Source of the DNA: CBDFHF01 sp965247565
GTDB lineage: Bacteria; Pseudomonadota; Gammaproteobacteria; Methylococcales; Methylomonadaceae
Assembly (NCBI GenBank): GCA_965247565.1
Contig: CBDFHF010000002.1
Location: 1-64,000, forward strand
Direction: 5' to 3'
DNA length: 64,000 bases
Shown: positions 15,360-22,562 of the stretch, in pieces
Position numbering within the stretch: the stretch's first letter is position 1
Layout of the letters: the number at the start of each line of letters is the position of its first letter
The notes under the pieces: model-generated
The model's input: only the letters and a program-made list of their open reading frames with translations
Database searches by the model: none
What the model was told of the DNA's origin: nothing
Program-made: the position numbers and the translations under genes

Positions 15360-16400
15360 ATGAAAATTGTTACTATTGGAATCGATTTAGCTAAAGAGGT
15401 TTTTGCGGTTCATGGCGTTGATACAAGTGGCCATATCGTTTTACGTAAGCAAATTAAGCGCAGTGAAATGTCAAATTTTTTTGTCAATCTAGAACCGTGC
15501 TTGATTGGTATGGAGGCTTGCGGTAGCGCCCATCATTGGGCCAGAAAATTGGAAAACTTTGGTCACACGGTCAAGCTTATTGCGCCTCAATTCGTCAAAC
15601 CTTATGTGAAAACTAATAAAAATGACATGGCCGATGCAGAAGCAATTTGTGAAGCTGTGTCTCGGCCTAATATGCGATTTGTATCCACCAAAACAGTCGA
15701 ACAGCAAGCGATCCTTGCGGTGCATCGTGCTAGACAAGGGTTCGTTAAGGCAAGAACGGCTCAGGCGAATCAAATACGCGGGCTACTTTCTGAATTTGGA
15801 TTAGTTTTGCCGCAAGGTATTCGCGTCATCACAAAACGTGTCCCAGAAATATTGGAAGATGGTGAAAATGGTTTACCCAGTCCTTTTCGCCAATTGATTG
15901 AACGGTTGACCAATAATCTCAAGGAAATGGATAAGCAGGTTGATGAGTTGGAAACTGAGATTATGTTATGGCATCAAAATAGCGAAGCGAGCAAGATATT
16001 AGCCACGATACCCGGGCTTGGCCCCATCACTGCAAGTGCAATCGTGGCAACTGTTGGAAATGCCAAAGAATTCAAAAATGGCAGGCAATTGGCTGCATGG
16101 TTAGGATTGGTCCCAAAACAGAATTCCAGTGGTGGTAAACAAGTTTTACTTGGCATTAGCAAACGAGGGGATAGTTATTTGCGCACGTTATTGATTCATG
16201 GTGCCCGTGCGGTGATTCGATTTGCTAAAACCAAGGCGAAACCAGATGTCTGGATCAATAAATTATTGGATAGGCGCAATAAAAACGTGGTAGCAGTTGC
16301 TTTGGCAAACAAAAATGCGCGGATTGTTTGGGCGTTACTGACTAAAAATACTATGTTTAAAACGGATTATTCCCCAGACACTGTTGCTGTTGGAGCTTGA
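15360..16400 (+). CDS. IS110-family (IS1111 group) transposase
   Basis: A 346-residue DEDD/RuvC-like recombinase. The N-terminal DEDD_Tnp domain begins KIVTIGIDLAKEVFAVHGVD and continues with GMEACGSAHHWARKL and KNDMADAEAICEA. The C-terminal Transposase_20 domain has ATIPGLGPITASAIVATVG and the catalytic-serine region QNSSGGKQVLLGISKRGD. I chose ATG 15360, preceded by AAGAGGG; the frame is open 20 codons further upstream to 15300, but that lies in the terminal DNA. Complete and probably active. Confidence 0.93.
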   Translation: MKIVTIGIDLAKEVFAVHGVDTSGHIVLRKQIKRSEMSNFFVNLEPCLIGMEACGSAHHWARKLENFGHTVKLIAPQFVKPYVKTNKNDMADAEAICEAVSRPNMRFVSTKTVEQQAILAVHRARQGFVKARTAQANQIRGLLSEFGLVLPQGIRVITKRVPEILEDGENGLPSPFRQLIERLTNNLKEMDKQVDELETEIMLWHQNSEASKILATIPGLGPITASAIVATVGNAKEFKNGRQLAAWLGLVPKQNSSGGKQVLLGISKRGDSYLRTLLIHGARAVIRFAKTKAKPDVWINKLLDRRNKNVVAVALANKNARIVWALLTKNTMFKTDYSPDTVAVGA

Positions 16401-16668
16401 TATAACCACACATTTACTGAAAAATAAATAAAGGCACAAAACCACTGGTTGCTAAGGCAATCATAACATGATGGCGAATTTGGTCAGACCGTGAGTAGCT
16501 TAACCTTAACTAGACCTGGCACTTCGAGTGCGTTGTAATGATCAGGAGCTATTCAGCGTATTCCATCAGGGATGGAAGCAATTGCTTCATAAAAATCCGA
16601 ATGTATGGCTGCAATCTGTACCTATTCAATATCATAGATTGAATGCTTTGCAAATTGTGGGCGTCCAT
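16401..16668 (+). ncRNA. Candidate bridge RNA region of the IS1111-like element
   Basis: The non-coding stretch after the transposase stop up to the right subterminal repeat contains several hairpins: CACTTCGAGTG, TTCCATCAGGGATGGAA and ATTCAATATCATAGATTGAAT. In IS110-family elements a non-coding end encodes a bridge RNA that guides donor and target choice, and in the IS1111 group it lies downstream of the transposase. The position fits; the structure has not been modelled. Confidence 0.4.
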
Positions 16669-16819
16669 GTATGGTTTAATTAAGTCATTACCAGTAACTG
16701 TCAGGTCAGGTTTGAGCCTTTACACTTTACTGCTACAGATTAGTCTTGCAAGCTGTATTCTATACACCTGATTTATCTCGTAAAACTTATCTCATGTAAC
16801 TTTGACCTGATAAAAAATG

Positions 16820-16847
16820 TTGCAAACATAAAAAAATACTCTAAAAT
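16820..16847 (+). promoter_or_regulatory. Sigma-70 promoter of tRNA-Lys
   Basis: TTGCAA (16820-16825) and TAAAAT (16842-16847) are separated by 16 bases. The -10 box ends 14 bases before the mature tRNA. The rest of 16681-16861 shows no gene. Confidence 0.6.
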
Positions 16848-16861
16848 GGCTCTTCTTTGTC

Positions 16862-16937
16862 GGGTCGCTAGCTCAGCCGGTAGAGCACCGCACTTTTAAT
16901 GCGATGGTCATGCGTTCGAATCGCATGCGACCCACCA
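16862..16937 (+). tRNA. tRNA-Lys (anticodon TTT)
   Basis: A complete 76-nt cloverleaf. The acceptor GGGTCGC pairs with GCGACCC. The D arm is GCTC/GAGC, the anticodon loop is CTTTTAA with TTT at positions 34-36, and the T arm is ATGCG-TTCGAAT-CGCAT. A-CCA is encoded at the 3' end. The first anticodon-stem pair (27-43) is C-A, a minor flaw. tRNA genes are common attachment sites for conjugative elements, and the mobile region lies directly upstream. I did not find a duplicated tRNA 3' end in the window. Confidence 0.95.
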
Positions 16938-16947
16938 TATAATTTAA

Positions 16948-16977
16948 GGACTTAGGTAATCACCAAGTCCTTTTTTT
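16948..16977 (+). terminator. Rho-independent terminator after tRNA-Lys
   Basis: The stem GGACTT-A-GGT pairs with ACC-AAGTCC around an AATC loop and is followed by seven T residues. Confidence 0.85.
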
Positions 16978-17020
16978 ATGCCTGAGGAGCTTGGTGCGTC
17001 AACGCTTTCCGGACATAAGG

Positions 17021-17113
17021 TTAAGCAGCATTTTGCTGCAACTCGAAGTCAACAGGGCATATATTCATTAGCGGAATGTAATCGCTCCCGGTGCTAGAAC
17101 ACTTCGACATATT
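17021..17113 (-). pseudogene. Degenerate C-terminal end of an IS3-family transposase
   Basis: On the minus strand one frame gives YVEVF then HRERLHSANEYM, and a neighbouring frame gives PVDFELQQNAA before TAA. Combined, they resemble the C terminus of IS3/IS150 OrfB (YIEVFYNRxRxHSxxxYxSPVxFE). There is an internal stop and at least one frameshift. The remaining part of 16978-17443 (about 460 bases before hemH) shows no intact gene. Confidence 0.45.
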
Positions 17114-17443
17114 AAAACACAGCCTGTTTAGCTTCTTACCGATAGTGAAACGTTTGATGATGGATCATTCGGTTTTTAAGGCATTCCCAAAGAGCACAAA
17201 TAATGGGTTATGCTCCTCCGGCAGTTGGGCAAAGGGGTTTTAACTCCCCGTATATAATGGTCGTCAGTACCTATCGCCTTCATATTATTAACTGTTCGAC
17301 TGTAAGACTTTCGGTTTTTCTTGACCCATTAATAGACACTCTAGTTTAGCCACATTAGCTTTTTCTGGCACAACCAATGCAGCATATTCTACAATGCTCC
17401 GCTAGGCCTTGTGTGCTCAAAAACTAGAAAAGGAAAACGCTTG

Positions 17444-18457
17444 ATGAAATTAAAAACAGCAATTCTGCTTTTAAATTTAGGAACGCCTGACAGCCCAAGC
17501 CGATGGAAGGTTGGTAGCTATTTAGGCCAGTTCCTGAATGATCCCAGGGTCATCGATATCCCTTGGTTAGCTAGGAAAATTCTAGTTAACTGCATTATTG
17601 TGCCATTTAGATCCGGTAAGTCCGCAAAATTGTATCAAGCGATTTGGGATAAAGAGTCTGGTTCGCCACTGCTGATGCACACCTTGGCTTTGCAAAAAAA
17701 ACTACAAGAAAGTGTCGGTGACGGCATTACCGTTGAAATGGCCATGCGTTATAAAAATCCAAGCATGGATGCGGTTTTAGAGCGTATGCGCAAGGCCGGC
17801 TATCACAAGATTATTGTGTTTCCGCTATTTCCTCAATATGCATCAAGCAGTACCGGTAGCGCTCTGCAACGTTTTATGGAAATTGTTAGTCAGTGGTGGG
17901 TTATTCCTGAATTGAAAATAATATCGCAATTCTACGATAACGAAGACTTCATCGATTGCATCGTCAATCGCGGCAAACACTATGACCTAAATCAGTATGA
18001 CCATATTCTGTTCAGTTATCACGGCTTGCCAGAACGGCAAGTTGATAAGGTGTATACCGATGGTTATCTGTGCAAAGATCATCACTGTGAAGACGATCTT
18101 ACCGAAAGCAATTATTACTGTTATAAAGCGGCCTGTTACCAAACTACCAAAGCAGTTGTTGAGAAACTGAATATACCCGAGGGTAAATACACTTTGAGCT
18201 TTCAGAGCCGTCTAGATAACAAATGGTTGAAACCATTCAGTGATAAAGTTATTGAAGAATTAGCGCTAAAAGGTGCTAAAAAGCTATTGGTCTTTTCACC
18301 CGCATTTACCGCCGATTGTCTGGAAACGATTTATGAAATTGGCACTGAATACCAGGAGATTTTTCATAAACACGGTGGTGAGAAAATTCAATTGGTGGAA
18401 AGCTTAAACAGCGGAGATGACTGGGTGGAAACTATCAAAAAGATAGCGCTGGCTTAA
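17444..18457 (+). CDS. hemH: Ferrochelatase, Bacteroidetes-like type
   Basis: A 337-residue ferrochelatase that inserts Fe2+ into protoporphyrin IX as the last step of protoheme synthesis, cytoplasmic or membrane-associated. It begins KTAILLLNLGTPDSPS. The metal-binding His is H193 (FSYHGLPERQ) and the acidic residue is E294 (DCLETIYEIG). It carries a cysteine cluster, C210, C215, C226 and C231. The overall sequence (IPWLARKILVNCIIVPFR, CYKAACYQTT) resembles ferrochelatases I associate with Bacteroidetes more than the usual gammaproteobacterial enzyme. ATG 17444 is preceded by AAAAGGAAAA; an upstream GTG at 17411 is less likely. The next gene starts 12 bases later. Confidence 0.92.
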   Translation: MKLKTAILLLNLGTPDSPSRWKVGSYLGQFLNDPRVIDIPWLARKILVNCIIVPFRSGKSAKLYQAIWDKESGSPLLMHTLALQKKLQESVGDGITVEMAMRYKNPSMDAVLERMRKAGYHKIIVFPLFPQYASSSTGSALQRFMEIVSQWWVIPELKIISQFYDNEDFIDCIVNRGKHYDLNQYDHILFSYHGLPERQVDKVYTDGYLCKDHHCEDDLTESNYYCYKAACYQTTKAVVEKLNIPEGKYTLSFQSRLDNKWLKPFSDKVIEELALKGAKKLLVFSPAFTADCLETIYEIGTEYQEIFHKHGGEKIQLVESLNSGDDWVETIKKIALA

Positions 18458-18469
18458 TCTTGTAAAGAT

Positions 18470-19630
18470 ATGTTTCGACTAAGCCACTATATGCGGGAGC
18501 TTATTACTCCGACTCCCTTAAAACTTACACGAAAGCCCTCCGCTCCGGTGGTAATCTGGAACTTAATTCGCCGCTGCAATCTCACTTGCAAGCATTGCTA
18601 CACCACATCCGCCGATGTTGATTTTCCGGGTGAATTGACCACGCCGGAAATTTATACAGTCATGGATGACTTGAAAGCTTTTAAAGTCCCCGTGTTGATT
18701 TTGTCTGGCGGTGAGCCGTTGCTGCATCCAGATATTTTTAATATTTCCCGGCGTGCTAAAGACATGGGTTTTTATGTGGCGCTATCCAGTAATGGCACTA
18801 AAATCAGCAAAGATAATATCGACGAAATTGCTGATATTAACTATCAATATATTGGCGTCAGTCTGGATGGCATTAAAGACACCCATGACACATTCAGGCG
18901 GGTAAAAGGTTCATTTGATGAAGCTTTACGTGGTGTGCATCTGTGTCTGGATAAGGGTATAAAAGTGGGTATTCGCTTTACTTTAACCCAAGATAATGCC
19001 AAAGACTTTCCGGCGTTATTGCAATTAATTGACGACAATAATATTGATAAATTTTATTTATCGCACCTGAATTATGGCGGTCGCGGTAACAAAAATCGCA
19101 AGGATGATGCGCATTTTCAAATGACCCGCGATGCCATGGATTTGATGTTTAGCAAATGCTATGAATGGCTCAAAGCCGGAAAAGATCGGGAATTTGTCAC
19201 TGGCAATAACGATGCCGATGCGGTGTATTTTTTACATTGGGTAACTAGGAACTTTCCGAATCAAGCTAAGCATATCGAGGCCAAACTGGAGCAATGGGGC
19301 GGCAATGCCTCGGGGGTTAATGTCGCCAATATTGATAATCTTGGCAATGTGCACCCGGATACGTTCTGGTGGCATTATGATTTGGGTAACGTTAAAAAGC
19401 GGCCTTTTTCGGAAATATGGATGGATGTTTCTGACCCATTGATGGCTGGTTTGAAGCAAACCCCCAGGCCATTGCAAGGTCGATGTGGCGTGTGCCATTA
19501 TCAAGCCATCTGTAATGGCAACACCCGGGTCAGAGCCGCACAAACCACGGGTAATTACTGGGCTGAGGACCCGGGCTGTTATCTGACTGATGCTGAATGC
19601 AATGCTTATGAGGCCACAGAAACTGCGTAG
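18470..19630 (+). CDS. nirJ: NirJ-like radical SAM protein (heme d1 biosynthesis family)
   Basis: A 386-residue radical SAM enzyme with the cluster motif C36-x3-C40-x2-C43 (RRCNLTCKHCYT) and SAM-binding LSGGEPLLHPD. A C-terminal SPASM-like cysteine set (C339, C342, C348, C370) would hold a second 4Fe-4S cluster. The opening MFRLSHYMRELI with APVVIWNLIRRCNLTCKHCY is the signature of NirJ, which acts on siroheme-derived didecarboxysiroheme in heme d1 synthesis. It follows hemH after 12 bases, so the two form an operon. No nirS or other nir gene is nearby. A related heme-modifying role, as in the AhbC/D group, is possible. Confidence 0.88.
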   Translation: MFRLSHYMRELITPTPLKLTRKPSAPVVIWNLIRRCNLTCKHCYTTSADVDFPGELTTPEIYTVMDDLKAFKVPVLILSGGEPLLHPDIFNISRRAKDMGFYVALSSNGTKISKDNIDEIADINYQYIGVSLDGIKDTHDTFRRVKGSFDEALRGVHLCLDKGIKVGIRFTLTQDNAKDFPALLQLIDDNNIDKFYLSHLNYGGRGNKNRKDDAHFQMTRDAMDLMFSKCYEWLKAGKDREFVTGNNDADAVYFLHWVTRNFPNQAKHIEAKLEQWGGNASGVNVANIDNLGNVHPDTFWWHYDLGNVKKRPFSEIWMDVSDPLMAGLKQTPRPLQGRCGVCHYQAICNGNTRVRAAQTTGNYWAEDPGCYLTDAECNAYEATETA

Positions 19631-19635
19631 CAAGC

Positions 19636-20898
19636 TTAAACTCTAGTCGTTGATTGGGGGCGATTTCGATTGGGTTTTCCCGTAGAGGGCCGTAGTGTTT
19701 GGGATTCACGACGCTGTCTTGGCGGTTGTATTGGTTTAACCAGTTCTGGCGGCGCTACTTCGGATGCTTCAAAGCCCATGATTTGTTCTCGCTTTATAGT
19801 TTTGCCAATCAGTTTTTCGATAACACGTAAAGCCTGATATTCATCATGCGATACCAGCGATACGGCTTGTCCTGATTCTCCTGCACGGCCAGTACGGCCA
19901 ATACGGTGCACGTAATCAGCTGGAGAACGAGGCAGTTCAAAATTGACCACATGAGCCAGTAAAGCAATATCAATCCCGCGTGCGGCGACATCGGTCGCCA
20001 CTAGAACGCGAATTGTCCCCGATTTGAAGCCGGCCAACGCGCTGGTCCTCGCTCCTTGGCTTTTATTACCATGAATAGCAGCCGCTTTAATATCAACTTT
20101 ATTCAGCTTTTCAGTCAGTCGATTGGCGCCATGTTTGGTGCTGGTAAATACCAACACTTGCTGCCAATTCTGTTCCTTGATCAAATGACAAAGCAATTCC
20201 GATTTACTGGTTTTATTAACTGTATACGCAATCTGTTCAATGGTTTCTGCCGCGGTGTTGCGCGGAGCCACTTCAATTTTGACCGGATTAACTAATAGGC
20301 CGGTAGTGAGTTTACGAATTTCTTCCGAAAAAGTGGCAGAAAATAGCAAGTTTTGGCGTTTTTTTGGTAATAGCGCAATGATTTTACGGATATCGCGAAT
20401 AAAGCCCATGTCCAACATGCGATCTGCTTCATCCAAAACCAGAGTTTCCACTTTATCCAGTTTAAGAGCGTTTTGGTTGAGTAGATCCAATAATCGGCCC
20501 GGTGTGGCAACCAAAATATCAACACCGCCGCGCAGACGCATCATTTGCGGGTTGATTTTTACTCCTCCGAACACGACTTCAGTTTTTAAACGTGGATGCA
20601 AGTGCGCGCCGTATTTATTTACGGATTCGCCCACCTGAGCAGCAAGTTCGCGGGTGGGCGTTAAAATTAACACGCGTACCGGACGGTTGTGGGTATAAGT
20701 CGTCTTCGCTAAACGATGCAAGATCGGCAAGGTAAAACCCGCGGTTTTGCCGGTTCCGGTTTGCGCTGCTGCTAATAAGTCGTGGCCATTCAATACAGCA
20801 GGAATAGCTTGGGTTTGGATGGGGGAGGGCGAAGTGTAACCGGCATCGGCAATAGCTTTAAGCAATGGATCTGATAAACCGAGAGTGGTAAATGGCAT
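19636..20898 (-). CDS. rhlE: DEAD-box ATP-dependent RNA helicase RhlE
   Basis: A 420-residue RhlE-type helicase that remodels structured RNA in ribosome assembly and RNA decay. It shows the Q motif (GYTSPSPIQTQAIP), Walker A AAQTGTGKT, PTRELA, VLDEADRML, SAT in LLFSATFSEE, and HRIGRTGRAG in the second RecA-like domain. A basic, disordered C-terminal tail (RESQTLRPSTGKPNRNRPQS) is typical for RNA binding. It converges on nirJ with only 5 bases between the stops. Family assignment is firm; RhlE is distinguished from other DEAD-box helicases by the N-terminal F-x-x-LGLS segment. Confidence 0.92.
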   Translation of the reverse strand: MPFTTLGLSDPLLKAIADAGYTSPSPIQTQAIPAVLNGHDLLAAAQTGTGKTAGFTLPILHRLAKTTYTHNRPVRVLILTPTRELAAQVGESVNKYGAHLHPRLKTEVVFGGVKINPQMMRLRGGVDILVATPGRLLDLLNQNALKLDKVETLVLDEADRMLDMGFIRDIRKIIALLPKKRQNLLFSATFSEEIRKLTTGLLVNPVKIEVAPRNTAAETIEQIAYTVNKTSKSELLCHLIKEQNWQQVLVFTSTKHGANRLTEKLNKVDIKAAAIHGNKSQGARTSALAGFKSGTIRVLVATDVAARGIDIALLAHVVNFELPRSPADYVHRIGRTGRAGESGQAVSLVSHDEYQALRVIEKLIGKTIKREQIMGFEASEVAPPELVKPIQPPRQRRESQTLRPSTGKPNRNRPQSTTRV

Positions 20899-21221
20899 AT
20901 TTTTTATAGTCTCAATGAGGGTTGTACAGATGGTTTCTGCAACTGTTATGTGTAGGTTTTTTTAAAGCGGTATTGCGTTTTGATTATCGCTAGATTGGCG
21001 GTGAAAGTTGTCCAAGCTTCAACGTATTCTTAACGACTGTGCGTTGTTGCTGAAAGCAACCTTTAAATGGTAGCCTCTACGTTGTTGGATCACGGTTGTG
21101 ATGGTAACACAATTGTAAACGGCAGCGCTTATTTTGGGTTGGGAAAAAATCGGCAAAAGAGCTACAAGTGGGCTAGAATCTTTTTAGTCGAACAAAAAAA
21201 CAATAATTTAGGTTAGTTTTA
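20899..21221. other. Divergent intergenic region rhlE-galE
   Basis: These 323 bases separate the divergent rhlE and galE starts and contain no credible gene. TAGAAT at 21174-21179 is a possible -10 box for galE without a clear -35 partner. The part next to rhlE could be a long leader, as is common for DEAD-box helicase mRNAs. Confidence 0.5.
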
Positions 21222-22268
21222 ATGAATCATACAGTTTTAGTGACAGGTGGGGCTGGATATATAGGTAGTCATGCTTGTGTAGAGTTGTTGCAGGCCGGTT
21301 ATCAGGTTGTCGTTGTCGATAATTTAGTGAATAGCAAGGAAGAATCGTTAAAGCGCGTTAGTAAGATTACCGGAAAAAATCTGCATTTTTATCCTATCGA
21401 TATCAGGGATGAGGCCGCATTAAATCAGGTATTCTCTTCGCATTCAATTGACTCAGTAATTCACTTTGCTGGATTAAAAGCCGTTGGCGAGTCATGTGAA
21501 CAACCCTTACGGTATTACCAAAATAATATTAGTGGTACTTTGGTTTTAATTGATGTTATGACCAAATTTAAGGTCACTAATCTGGTTTTTAGTTCCTCCG
21601 CTACAGTGTATGGCGATCCTGCTTCCGTACCTATTACAGAGAGCTTTCCGCTATCGGCGACTAATCCTTATGGTCGTTCAAAACTAATTATCGAGGACAT
21701 ACTTAGAGACATTGCCAGCGCTGACAGTATCAACAAGAGTGGTCAACCTTGGAAAATTGCTTTGTTACGGTACTTTAATCCAATAGGAGCGCATGCCAGT
21801 GGGTTGATAGGCGAGAATCCTAATGGTATACCAAATAATTTAATGCCTTACATAGCTCAGGTGGCTGGTGGTCAGTTGGCACAATTATCTGTATTCGGTG
21901 GGGACTATCCGACACCGGACGGAACGGGTGTAAGAGATTACATTCATGTTGTTGATCTGGCCAAAGGCCACTTGAAGGCGCTTGAAGCTTTGGATAGCTC
22001 CTCTTTTTCAAAAGGCGCATGCATAGCCGTCAACTTAGGTACTGGCAATGGTTATAGCGTACTGGAAATGATTAATGCATTTCTTAGCGTTACTGGCAAG
22101 CCGGTAAATTATAAAATAGCCCCGAGACGACCCGGAGATATTGCTGAGTGCTATGCAGACCCAAGTTTCGCCCTGTTGACGTTAGGCTGGCAAGCCGAAA
22201 AAAGCCTTGAAGATATGGTCATGGATACTTGGCGATGGCAAACCTCTAATCCGGAAGGTTATCTATGA
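21222..22268 (+). CDS. galE: UDP-glucose 4-epimerase
   Basis: A 348-residue short-chain dehydrogenase-type epimerase that interconverts UDP-glucose and UDP-galactose in the cytoplasm with bound NAD. It has the Rossmann motif TGGAGYIGSH, VIHFAGLKAVGES, the catalytic S-x-T and Y-x3-K in SSSATVYG and NPYGRSK, and the GalE-type C terminus. Length is standard. It lies just before the exopolysaccharide locus and probably supplies its nucleotide sugar. ATG 21222 follows a weak AGGTTAG site. Confidence 0.95.
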   Translation: MNHTVLVTGGAGYIGSHACVELLQAGYQVVVVDNLVNSKEESLKRVSKITGKNLHFYPIDIRDEAALNQVFSSHSIDSVIHFAGLKAVGESCEQPLRYYQNNISGTLVLIDVMTKFKVTNLVFSSSATVYGDPASVPITESFPLSATNPYGRSKLIIEDILRDIASADSINKSGQPWKIALLRYFNPIGAHASGLIGENPNGIPNNLMPYIAQVAGGQLAQLSVFGGDYPTPDGTGVRDYIHVVDLAKGHLKALEALDSSSFSKGACIAVNLGTGNGYSVLEMINAFLSVTGKPVNYKIAPRRPGDIAECYADPSFALLTLGWQAEKSLEDMVMDTWRWQTSNPEGYL

Positions 22269-22562
22269 GTGGTATGGTTGTGAGATCAATGTAAATATTT
22301 CTAGAGAATACTCTTATCTCCTAACCTCATAATCCTAGAGCTAGGTGTTATACTATCAACTTTGTTGATACGGTTGTTGAGAAGGAGCCACTCAGTTTCA
22401 AGCCGCTCCTAACGTGGATCAATAAAAAACGAAATGTAGAGCTTATTAATGTATGGTTAATATTCGACAGTTTATAAAGGCCGATTAAAAGCTGCATCGA
22501 TGGCTAACTTTGTTTTTTATACGATGCTGTCATTTTAAATACTATTTTGCTGGGTTCAATAA

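Larger units (their letters stand above)
15269..16680 (+). mobile_element. IS110-family element, IS1111-like group
   Basis: A DEDD-type transposase gene is followed by about 270 non-coding bases. The subterminal inverted repeats ATGGACGCCCAC (15280-15291) and GTGGGCGTCCAT (16657-16668) are exact complements over 12 bp; such subterminal repeats distinguish the IS1111 group from IS110 proper. The outermost ends are approximate because this family makes little or no target duplication. It borders the truncated recombinase fragment. Confidence 0.8.

Noticed and set aside
16862..16937. tRNA-Lys as the attachment site of the decayed conjugative element.
   Set aside because: I found no second copy of the tRNA 3' end and no intact integrase next to it, so this remains only a possibility.
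22269..22562. A sigma-54 promoter in front of prsT, expected if PrsR controls the locus.
   Set aside because: No convincing TGGCAC-N5-TTGC type element was found in this gap or upstream of the export genes.
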